From NCBI GenBank assembly GCA_963854735.1, contig OY978106.1:310001-374000 (forward strand): 64,000 bases of DNA, given 5' to 3'. Position 1 is the stretch's first letter. Every line of letters begins with the position of its first letter. Shown here one piece after another: positions 54,712 through 64,000 of this stretch. Source of the DNA: Marvania coccoides. Taxonomy: Eukaryota > Chlorophyta > Trebouxiophyceae > Chlorellales > Chlorellaceae. Under the pieces are notes generated by a model. The model was not told the origin of the DNA. It saw only the letters and a program-made list of their open reading frames with translations, and did not search any database. The position numbers were made by a program, and so were the translations under genes.

Positions 54712-57700
54712 ATGAAGCTCGAGCGACCTCTGTTTTGCCATCATGAAGCTGCTGGCCAGCTAGAAGGCGTACAGGAGGCGCTGTTCACCTCACAATTGGA
54801 ATTTTTATATTCAAATTCATTTGTAAGACCGCTAATTCCCACCAAACTACATCATACGGCCGACAAGAGGTTTTTTTTAGTGAGAGCCACTCGATGCCAG
54901 CTCTCTCGCGCACACCCTGCTATACTGGCGCGCACCCTACCGCAATCTTACCGCATCGGCTCATCACAAGCGTCACCGCCCCACGCCCACTGCTGCGAAG
55001 TAAGCCAGACTTCATCTTATAATTTTCTAGGGTCTCAATTCTCCAGCGCACCGTGTTCACAACATCCAACGCCCTTCACTCTCTCCCACCTCGCAGACAA
55101 TGCTTCCCTCGTAACCTTCAGCCGGCGCAGCTCCTTTCTGGCCCCTCGGTTGGGCCGTGGCCGCACCGCCGCCACGGTTGTCGCCGCTTCCTCGGACAAC
55201 CTCGTTCCTGTGCGCTTCTCCTTGGTGCGGCGGGTGGGGTTCGGCAAGCAGCACCGAATCGTGGGGTCCCACCCCTCTCTGGGCAAATGGGAGGTCGGAA
55301 ACGGCGCGGAGATGACGTGGACGCCTGGAGACCGTTGGGTCTCTGAGGTCTCAGTCCCCCCCGGAACCACCATGGAGTTCAAGGTGGTGGAGCGGGAGGC
55401 GGACGGCGACACCGTGGGGTGGGAGCCCAACTGCAACCATGCCATAATCGTGCCGGAAGGCAACACTGGCAGTATTGCCGTGGACATCAAATGGGGGTCC
55501 GGGGTTGAAGTACAGCACGGTGTGCTTTCTTCCCCTTCCATGCCCATGCTCACCGCCGGCTCCGTGGACTTTTCCGACTCGGAACAGCAGCAGCAGCAGC
55601 CTGCGTACGTGAGCGATGAAGATTTGCTGAGAGTCGATCGGCCGGCGTCCAGAGGGGAGTGGAGCGGGAAGAAGATTACGTTCATGCGCTCCAACGAGCA
55701 CTCCACCGACCGGCAGGGTGTGTGGAACACGGAGGGGCTGCAGGGAGCCGCGCTGCAGCTTGTCAACGGCGACAAAGAGGCGCCAAGGTAAGGATTTTCT
55801 TTGCTGTTTTTGCCTGCAATTTTGCTATTTTATTAATTTATTATGGGTTAAATGTACATTTATAAATTTTGAGGCTAATTTTGCCGTTTAAATGGCATAT
55901 TTTTCCTGTTTCTAAGATATATCGTTAACCGATACTTTCTATTTCCCTTCCTCCAATACACAGCTGGCTACGCAAGCTGGAAGTAGCCAAGGCCATGCTG
56001 GTGGACAATGCCGCGCAGTGGCGCCCCGATCTGGACGCCCTCTCCCACACGTTTGTCTACCTGACTTGGGTGGCCACTGGAGCGCTGCCCTGCGCTGAAG
56101 GAGGCGGCCACCGCCGCCCCAACCACCACGCAGACCTCGGCCGCCTCACGTTCCGCAGCCTGGAGTGGGTGGGCGGCGAGCGGGCGGGGACTGCGGACGC
56201 CCTGCTGGCCCGGCGCCTGCAAACTCGATTGCCGTCATTTGCGGCTGAATTCACGCAGTCTGTGCCGCTGACGCGCATTCGTGACATTGCGCACCGTGGC
56301 GACATCCCCCACGACCTCAAGCAGGAGATCAAGCACACCATCCAGAACAAGCTGCACCGCAACGCAGGCGAGTGAGCACAATTTTTTTATATTCCCCGCT
56401 GAGTAGCTGTTTATTAGTTTAATGAAACCACAAGTAACATGACTGAGCTCTTCCAGTTTATTAATCCAATCGCACTTGACTGATGGATTATTATTTACTT
56501 GTCTCTAAACTTGTTTTCTTTTATTTTTATTCGGTAAGCAGGTCCTGAAGACTTGGAGGCCACCGAGGCGCTGCTCGCCAAGGTGACCGCCAACCCTGGA
56601 CAGTACCCCGACGCATTCATCTCCGAGATGCGTACCTTCCTGCTGGAGCTGCGAGACTTTTTCAACGCGGGGGGGCTGGCTGAAGCGCTCACCGCCATTC
56701 GGCCCACCCTCGATGACTCAGGAGCCCGCCTTGTGGACCACTTTCTGGCCAACAAAGGCAAGCTGGACGCAGCGGGGGGCAGCGCGGATGACAACCTGGT
56801 GATGGATGTGCTGCATGGCGTTACCTCAGTGCGGGCGCTGCTGGCGGCTGGGCTGTCGAGCGGACTGAGGAACGATGCGCCTGACCGCGCGCTGGCGATG
56901 CGGCAGCGGTGGCGGCTGGCGGAGATCCGCGCGGAGGACTACGCGTTCGTGCTGCTGTCCAGGTTCATCAACACCCTGGAGCAACGGGTGAGACGAAAGG
57001 AATTTTTAAGTTGTATGCATATCTAGAAAGAAAACAGTGTTGTTTTTCGATGAAAAGTTTTGCCTTTGATGGATTGCTTCTAATTTTTATACTTTAGTTT
57101 GGGGGTATCGCAAATGTCCTTCATTTGTATCTCCATTACCTATTACCTTCAAGAAATGATATTAATCAACAGTAGTTTTTTCCCCACTGTTCTTCATTTG
57201 ATTCTAACGCCCCTTTCCCTTCATGCAACTTTATTCTTGCATTTTCCAGGGAGGCCCTAGCGCGCTGGCTGCCGGCAATGATGGCACCTGGGGCCTGCCC
57301 CTGGGCGCCCTTGTCATCTCTCTGCGCCACATTGGCCTTTGCGGATTTCAGCCCGCTGAATGCATGGCACTGGAGCGCGAAGTCGACACCTGGCAGCGCC
57401 TGGGCGGGCTGACGCACCCGGAGGAGGCTCTGCGGCTGCGCGCCACGCTACAGCGCGCGCAGCGCCTGGCTGATGCCTACTGCACCGTGCTGCTCAACAC
57501 CCTCTCAGGGCCTTCTGCGGCCCTGGGAGCTGCGCTGGGCGTCGACCCCGAGAACTCTTCCGTGTTTGCGGAGGCGGAGATTCGCGCCAACGTGGTGTTT
57601 CAGCTGTCCAAGCTGGCGATGCTGCTGCAGCGGGCCACGACTGAGGTGGCTCAGACAACGCCGTGGGACGTCATCATGGCGGGCACTGCCGAAGGTTAGT

Positions 57701-59592
57701 TATATTTATTTTCTTGACAAAATATCAGTATTTTGAATGGTTGTACGGGTGGTTCAGAACTTGCGTTTCTTCTCATCTCCTTCTCTCTTCCTTTCAATTA
57801 ACTCTGCCGTTTTTTAATTCTTCTTACCTCCTACAGGCGTCCTGATCGAGGTTGAATCGCTGGATCCGGGGTGCCTGGATGCCGCGGGAGGCGCCGAAGC
57901 CATCGTCATCGTGAAATCCGCCACCGGGGACGAGGAGGTTGGCTCTCTGGGCCCCCGCCTGCGTGGCGTCATTTTGCGCCACCACATGCCTCACCTGTCG
58001 CACCTGGGGGTGCGCGCGCGGCAGGAGCAGGTGCCTTTCGTCGCCTGCGACGACGCCGCAGAAATGGAGTCGGTGCTGGGCCCTCTCATGGGGCGCAGAG
58101 TGACGATGGTTTCTCAGGTCGATGGAGTTACGTTTGAAAAGGCTCACCACAGCCACAGCAGCAACGGCAGCGAGCCGCAGATGCCTTCGGCGTCCTCTTC
58201 GTCGCAAAATGGGAGCGTTTCGGCGTCTGATTTGAGCGCCAGCTTCGATTCTGCGGCCGCACCCGGCCCTGTCGAGAAAGTCGCCAAGCTGACCTTTGTG
58301 CCGCTGGAGCACGCCACCCCCGAGAGCTGCGGTTCCAAGGCGGCGGGCTGCGGCGCGCTGTTGGCCCTGGCGAGGGAGTGCTCGGAAGCTCTGGGGACCT
58401 CTGGCCGGGCCGATGGAGCTCCTCTGCTGGAGGCCCCCCACGGCGTTGTTCTGCCCTTTGGCTGCCTGGAGGCCGCGCTGCGCGCCGACGGCAAAGCGGA
58501 GGCGCTGGAAACCGCGGCGGCAGCCGCCCACGCCGCCGCCTTGGCTGGCGCTTCGGTTGCGGAGCTCGATGCCTTGTGCGCTGCGGCTGCCAGCGTGGCG
58601 GCCAGCGCGCGCGTGCCGCAGTCCTCCCTCGTCACCCTGGGGTCTATATTTGACCCTGGATCCACGGTCATCGTGCGCTCTAGCGCTAATGTTGAGGATT
58701 TAGAGGGAATGTCTGGAGCGGGTCTTTATGAATCCATTCCTAACGTTGACCCCAAGGACCCAGCAGCCCTCCAGGCGGCTATCGCTGGGGTCTGGTCCTC
58801 TCTGCACAGCCGCAGGGCCGCGCTGGCCCGTGCGGCCGCCGGGGTGCCCCCTTCTGCTGTTGACATGGCAGTCGTCATTCAGCGCCAGCTGGCGCCTGAA
58901 CTTTCCTTTGTGCTGCACACCATGCACCCCTTGACGCGCGACCCCGCCTCCCTGGCGGCGGAGGTCGCACCCGGCATGGGGGAGATTCTGGCGGCGGGCA
59001 CCAAGGGGTCTGCTTGGCGTCTGGAGGTTGATCGCGAGGCCGGCAGCGTTAAAACTTTGGCGTTCTGCAACTTCAGTGAGGCGCTGATGCCGCTGGGGAT
59101 GTGCCCCACGTTGTCTATGGCTATTGACGACGATGTGCTGTCTTCTTCCTCTTCTGCCTCCTCTGTGGGGGGCTCGGTGACGTCTACTGAGGATGAGAGC
59201 GCCGCTGCCAAGACCCTGTCAGCGGCGGTGAGTATTAATCATATGTCCAATAGCAATAATATCAAATGCCTCTTTTAAGCAGTTGATAATATCTTTCTAA
59301 TTATTATTGCGTTATCGTCAATCTATAATTTGCTAAAAAACTCAAAAAATGGATTTCGTTATTTTCCCTTCAGGTGGCGGCTATGCAGGCATCCCCGATG
59401 CGGGTGGCGCCCTGCGTGGTGGACTACAGCCAGCAGGAGCTCAGCTGCAGCGTGGAGGCGCGATCCTCGCTGGGCCGGCGCCTGGCGGCGGTGGGCCGTC
59501 TCCTCGAGTCTGAGTTTGGTGGCGCCCAAGACGTTGAGGGCTGCATGATGGACGGGCACCTGTTTGTGGTGCAGACGAGGCCCCAGCCGTGA
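54712..59592 (+). CDS. PWD: Phosphoglucan, water dikinase (PWD/GWD3)
   Basis: Exons 54712-55787, 55964-56367, 56542-56987, 57250-57694, 57837-59227 and 59374-59592 give 1326 residues. The long leader (1 to about 160) includes a plastid transit peptide. A CBM20 starch-binding domain spans about 165-265 (VPVRFSLVRRVGFGK, GSHPSLGKW, EFKVVE). The dikinase region follows: DLKQEIKHTIQNKLHRNAGPEDL, SGLRNDAPDRALAMRQRWRL, the phosphohistidine near 846 in LPHLSHLG-type MPHLSHLGVRARQ, and the C-terminal ATP-binding part VIVRSSANVEDLEGMSGAGLYESIPN-type block ending VQTRPQP. PWD phosphorylates C3 of glucosyl units in pre-phosphorylated starch and opens granules to beta-amylase. The second intron has a GC donor: NAG|PEDL needs GCAG|GCGAGT, although a stronger-looking GAGTGAGC lies beside it. 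Confidence 0.95.
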
Positions 59593-60463
59593 GGAGGAAC
59601 CCAGAAGCTGCGGAGCGGTGTTGGTTTCAATGCTTTTAGGTTTATTACTAGAGAGAGGTTGGAGGGTTTATAGATGGGAAAATGAAGAATTCTTTAGTGG
59701 GAGGCTAGGTTGGCGCTGCGATTTGGTTTCCTTTGCTGCTTGGCCATGCAATGCAATGAAATACAGTATTACTATGTATGAGAGTATAGAACCGGACGAC
59801 TCCCCTGCTTCCATGAATCCACCCGATGAATGTGTTGTGTTAAATGTTACGAAACGTTTCAATACATTTTTTTAATAAATACCGCAATAAAATAGTATAC
59901 GTCGCATCTCGTGAGCTCCCCTAGCTTCTGCCTCGGGTTCTTAACGGGAATGGTTAAATACCGCAAAGCATCGCCGGACTTCAAAATAACAATGGGGGTC
60001 ATGTATCATTTTGGAATAAAAAACGGGTGGGAAGGCTTGGGGGAGTGGGTGCTGATGTGATTTTTGAAGGGCGGGGAAGCATTGACGGGACCGTTCTTAC
60101 CAATGAGGGAGGTGTCGGCGGTGTAGAAAAGCTCGTGCTCTGACCTAAAGGAATTCCCTCGCCCTGTAATTGGAGGATAATGCACCTTATTCATTATTTA
60201 TTGTTCACACCACAAAATGTTCATTGACTGTAAATTTTATATCCAGCACCCATCACTTTTAAAGCTACCCCCCCCCACCCCCCACCCCCCCGCCCGGGCG
60301 CTATTTTTATTTTTTTAATAGGTAAAACATCCAACGCGTGAACGCATTCATCATATTGCTTGCTCACGTTGCTGTTTTCATCACGATTCCTTTATTGTCG
60401 AGTAAGTGATCTTGAAAAAATCATTCCCGCAACAGCCACCCGCGCGCTGTTTCCCATTCTCGC
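59593..60463. other. Intergenic region between PWD and CutA
   Basis: About 870 bases, AT-rich, with a C-rich low-complexity tract at 60268-60294. It should hold the PWD 3' UTR and the CutA promoter. No coding-like frame or RNA gene was found. Confidence 0.4.
60268..60294 (+). repeat. C-rich low-complexity tract
   Basis: C runs broken by single A bases, upstream of the CutA gene and similar to the tract at 13164. Confidence 0.75.
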
Positions 60464-61239
60464 ATGTTGCGAATCATCAGCCCTTTGCAACGAGTGCTCC
60501 CACTTCAGCTCGCCTTGCGTCTGCGCCCTTTTCTTGTTGCCTCCTCGTCACCGCTCAACCATCCTATTACACCCCCCTCAGGCAAGCAAGCAGCCCTTTG
60601 TTTCTCGCCCAGAGGGCTCTTGCTCTGAGGGGTGCAATAAAACCATCACCTCACACCTGAACTTCATTACTTCCCTTTCTTTCTCGGCCATTCCTTTCTT
60701 GCAGTCCCCCGCAAAGAAAAGTCGATAACGACCGCTGCAGCGGTGGAAGCAGCCATGGCAGCCAGCGGACGACCCTCAGGACAGCCCCCGGCCGTAATTG
60801 TGTACGTCACGGTGCCCAATCGAGACGTTGGCCGCACCATAGGAAGAGCTGTCGTAGATGAAAAGTTGGCTGCCTGTACAAACATCGTACCTGGGCTGGA
60901 GTCGATTTATTTTTGGGAGGGAAAGGTGACCACCGAAGAGGAGCTGCTGTTGATGATTAAGACGAGAGCTGCGTTGGTGGAAGAGCTCACCGAGAGAGTT
61001 AAAAAATTACATCCCTACACAGAGTGCGAAGTGGTGAGGATGGTTTTCAGGGAAAATAATATATTATTAAAGAGAATGAAGATTGATTGAGGCGATCCCA
61101 AATGAGAATTTTCGTCATTTTGCTGCAAATTATTTTTGTGAACGTAATTCCCCCCCCCCTGCAGGTGGCGGTGCCCATAGTGGGAGGCAGCCAAAGCTAC
61201 CTGAAATGGGTGATTGAAAGCACGAAAGGAGGCGAATGA
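60464..61239 (+). CDS. CUTA: CutA-type divalent-cation tolerance protein with organelle presequence
   Basis: Exons 60464-60581, 60705-61033 and 61165-61239 give 173 residues. The core (from about 60) is classic CutA: VIVYVTVPNRDVGRTIGRAV, EKLAACTNIVPGLESIYFWEGKV, EELLLMIKTR and HPYTECEV, then VAVPIVGGSQSYLKWV in the last exon. CutA forms a stable trimer; plant forms are plastid or mitochondrial and bind copper, with no settled role. The first exon gives an Arg/Leu/Ser/Pro leader with no acidic residue (MLRIISPLQRVLPLQLALRL), so plastid or mitochondrial targeting is likely. It is joined through a GC donor (CTCAG|GCAAGC) that keeps the frame. Without that exon, translation would start at the ATG at 60755, losing the leader. 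A C10 run precedes the last acceptor. Confidence 0.88.
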
Positions 61240-61495
61240 GACTCCCCTTTTTTTTTAAATAGAAAGGAGCCTCCCCCATGCGGCTGCATACTTTTCTCCC
61301 ACAGAAGAACCCAAAGTTGCCACAGACGCAGCAATTTTCAAACTACAACTTCAAATTATCTAGAAGAAAAATGCAGAGTATTACATTTCGCATGTGTTCA
61401 TATAAGAATCGTTTGTAAACATAGGATTGTCATTCCAAAAATGTATTCAGTCAACGCTGCCTTTCTTCCGCTCAAAGCCACCGTCAACAATTACA

Positions 61496-62731
61496 TCACG
61501 GCTTCTCGTCAGGCTTCAGCCTCACCTGCAGCCGCTGCGCCTCTTTCAGGTCTCCTGTGCGGTACGCCAACGCCATCTTTGCTCTCATGATCTCTTGCTC
61601 CCGCATGGCCTGCGCTTTGTCCCCTGTCTTGAGCTCCTCGTACGCCGCGCGCAGCCGATGCGCGTGCTCTCGCTGCCGCTCCGCCAGCACCTCTTTCTTG
61701 CGTTCCTGCTCGTCGTCAAAGACGCTGCGCTCCCCGCCGCGAGGCTCCCCGCCACGCCTTGCGTCCCTGCGCAAGCGGTAGGAAGAAGAGAACAAGAGAA
61801 TAAGAGCATTCTTAGAGAGGAACCAACCCAAATATCAATCGAATAGGAATCGTTTTTATCTTCTTCTCAAGTATTGGCAAATTTTGAACTCCTCGTACCT
61901 GGCTGCCTGCTCCTTCTCGTACGCCTCCAGGTCGTAGTACTTGCGGTGGGGCATGGTGGCGGTGTTGTAGTCTTCCATGTACGTTTTAAACAGCTCCTTC
62001 TCTTCAAATCGAGGCAGCGTCTCGACGTCCAATTTCTTGGCCTCCAGCGCCCACAGCATGAACTCAGGGCGCTTGGAGTAGTAGTCTGTCTCGCGTATCA
62101 CGCCGTACTTGCCGTATTCGTCATCTTTGGCGCGCGCTTTTCCGCCCTCCTCCTTGTCCTTCCTCCGTTCCTTTTTATCCTTCTTCCGCCGCTTGCGGTC
62201 GCGCCTGGACTCCTTTTCCTTCTTGCGCTTCTTGCCACGGTCGTCCTTGGATGACCGCGACCGCTTGCTTTCCTTTTCCTTTTTTCTTTTGCGCTGACGC
62301 GATCGGTCCTCGTCGTCTTCACTGCCGCTGCCGCTGCTGTCGCCATCGCTGCCACTGGAACCGATGCGCTCTTCCTCGCTGTCGCTGCTGACCTTCTCCC
62401 GCCGCGGTCTGGCCTTCTCCGCAGCCTTGGCGTAGCTCCGCTTGCGCTCTTTGTGCAGGCGATGCAACTCATCAGCTGCCTCGGTTTGAAACGCCCGCAG
62501 CAGGGCCAGCGCGCGGTCCTCCTCCCAGTTGCACTCCTGCAGGGCCACGGCGTGGGTGGCGGCGCTCAGGTGGGGCAGCAGCAGCCGCAGCTTCTCCATG
62601 GCGTGATCCTCTTTAGCCTTTTGCATTTTTTCTGCGTGCGCCGCAACCATGCTGGGACCTCGCGTGTCGGGCATGTTGAGCCCGCCGCGGGTGAACAGCT
62701 CGCCGTCTGGCGCCGATGGCGCCTCCGTCAT
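61496..62731 (-). CDS. SCI1-like basic nuclear protein with CUE/UBA-like helix domain
   Basis: Exons 62731-61899 and 61766-61496 give 367 residues. An N-terminal helical domain (about 35-85, HAVALQECNWEEDRALALLRAF) resembles CUE/UBA folds. A long Lys/Arg/Glu/Ser region (about 95-205) has many RKRKKEKES-type nuclear signals. The conserved part follows: YGVIRETDYYSKRPEFMLWALEAKK, EEKELFKTYMEDYNTATMPHRKYYDLEAY and, in the second exon, RSVFDDEQERKKE to LAYRTGDLKEAQRLQVRL. This arrangement is that of plant SCI1 (stigma/style cell-cycle inhibitor 1) and related nuclear proteins tied to the nucleolus and splicing. The exact function in algae is unknown. The intron is GT-AG. It is divergent from SURF2 with 300 bases between starts. 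Confidence 0.82.
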
Positions 62732-63031
62732 CGTGGGAGAGCGTGAAAGGGACGACCACAGAGGTAAAAATCAAATCAAATCGAACAAATTCTTTATTTG
62801 TCTATATTGACGGCCAATGTCGCAGCAAAGAATATATATATTATTAATTTATATTTTTTAGTTGCGATAAACAATAGAGAGGACTGCTTTGTGCGAGAGA
62901 GTTTTGGCGGGCCTCGAGGCAACCTCGAGCTCTCGCCATTTCCGATGGGCAGCGCAGTCTTGCATATCGAATCCCTCCAAAGCGTCCTACAACCTCAAAA
63001 TAACCGCCGGCATCGGCGCATGCATTGAAGA
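62732..63031. promoter_or_regulatory. Bidirectional promoter of the SCI1-like and SURF2 genes
   Basis: Exactly 300 bases between divergent starts, AT-rich at its left end (TATATATATT near 62832) and more GC-rich toward SURF2. Confidence 0.4.
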
Positions 63032-64000
63032 ATGGAGCCTGATGTCCAAGCTCTGATTGATGCCAACGCCCCCTATTTCAAGGTGCTGGACAATGGCAAG
63101 GTGGTGTGCACGCTGAACAGCCACACGATGCCCGCCCGTAAGGACGTGCTCGAGCCTTTCATCAAGTGAGTTTGTATTATTTTTTTGGCCGACGGCTGGC
63201 TGCTTCTTTCAGCACAAATTTTTCTTACCCTCCCTTCTCTACCCCTGCAGAGGGAAAAAGTTCCAGAAGATCAAGGCGCGCAAGGAAGCAGAGGACGAGT
63301 TCAAGAAGTATGAGCCCTTCATCAGCCAGTCCATCAACTTTCCGTGAGTAGTTCAAGATAAATGAAACTGCAGCATCTCTGCGTGGATTTTGCGGAATTT
63401 TTACTACTTTTCTCCCCTTGCGCTGACCACAGGGAGATGCTGTTCTGCGCGTTGACAAACCAGCTGATCGTGAAGACGAAGGAGCGGATCAAGCAGCACA
63501 TGATGGGCCAACGCTTTTTGAAGGCAAAGGGTGAGAAACCCATGAAACGCACTGTATACCTCGTTTCTTGACCCAATTATATGTGTTTGACTACTCCTTG
63601 GCGGATTACATGTTGCTGGATGATTGATAAGCAGTTAACCATCTTTCGGAGCTGACTGGCGCTAAGCGCCCTGTTGATAACCCTTTTATTGCGATGACAG
63701 CAACCGCCGAGGAGCCCCCCCTGCTAATGCACTTCTTTTTTCTATATACATCCATTTAGGTTTAGTTTTGATCGTGGCAGTTCCCATTACTTTAATTGAT
63801 TTAATTCATCACGACGGTGATCCTTTCTTCATTTCCTCTTTCTGCAGATCGTTATATGGCCGACGAGCAGGAGCTGTGGGAAGAGCCCAGCTTCGAGGAA
63901 CTGGTGAGCTAGCTTTCTCAGCCTACGTCCTAAATCCTAAATATGATTCCCTGCATCCAACAAACTCGATTGATTAATAATTAATAATTTCATTGTTTTA
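63032..64000 (+). CDS. SURF2: SURF2 (surfeit locus protein 2), 3' end beyond window
   Basis: Exons seen are 63032-63165, 63251-63343, 63433-63530 and 63848-63903, encoding the first 127 residues; a donor GTGAGC at 63904 leads into an intron that leaves the window. The protein has KVVCTLNSHTMPAR, then GKKFQKIKARKE, a KYEPFISQS turn, EMLFCALTNQLIVKTKERIKQHMMGQRF and ELWEEPSFEEL, the linear order of SURF2. SURF2 is a small nucleolar/nuclear protein tied to 5S RNP and ribosome assembly in animals; the function in algae is inferred. All seen junctions are GT-AG and in frame. Confidence 0.85.

Noticed and set aside
1..64000. CRISPR array, bacterial operon, prophage or integron
   Set aside because: No regularly spaced repeats, Shine-Dalgarno-linked operons or phage genes; all genes are intron-bearing eukaryotic types.

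Overview
The window is eukaryotic nuclear DNA, almost certainly from a green alga (Viridiplantae, probably a chlorophyte). The genes are GC-rich, are cut by many short AT- and T-rich spliceosomal introns, and lie about 2.5 kb apart. The gene set is photosynthetic and green-lineage: magnesium chelatase H subunit, a Toc159-type chloroplast import GTPase, phosphoglucan water dikinase with an N-terminal CBM20, and a GH14 beta-amylase. An SAS-6 gene means the organism can build centrioles or basal bodies. I cannot name a species.

Layout from left to right: the 3' end of a membrane-protein gene (+); two unidentified genes (-); a secreted PAN+GH9 endoglucanase (+); a bZIP factor (-); a U2AF65-like splicing factor (-); a small unidentified gene (+); a family III CoA-transferase (+); SAS-6 (-); a membrane cytochrome b5 (-); ChlH (+); beta-amylase (+); a STRAP-like WD protein (-); POP5 (+); a 9-kb DmX/Rabconnectin-3/Rav1 gene (+); an ankyrin protein (-); exosome MTR3 (+); a tandem MAPR/cytochrome b5-like protein (+); two unidentified coiled-coil genes (-); Toc159-like (+); a DUF971/GBBH-like protein (-); phosphoglucan water dikinase (+); CutA (+); an SCI1-like basic nuclear protein (-); and SURF2 (+), which runs off the right edge. 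Neighbours are mostly head-to-head with short shared promoters (80-420 bp) or tail-to-tail with short spacers.

Two genes belong to one pathway, starch breakdown: phosphoglucan water dikinase phosphorylates the granule and beta-amylase releases maltose. They lie about 29 kb apart and do not form a cluster. ChlH and the Toc159-like protein also serve the plastid. The other genes are housekeeping (splicing, tRNA processing, exosome, V-ATPase assembly, centriole) or unassigned.

I rebuilt exon structures by hand from splice signals and reading-frame continuity. About 10 of roughly 63 donors have to be GC rather than GT for the conserved or open frame to hold. I found no tRNA, rRNA, CRISPR array or intact mobile element. 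I did not find a new biological system. The most notable signals are the GC-AG introns, a dispersed 9-bp-period motif, and several unusual domain architectures.
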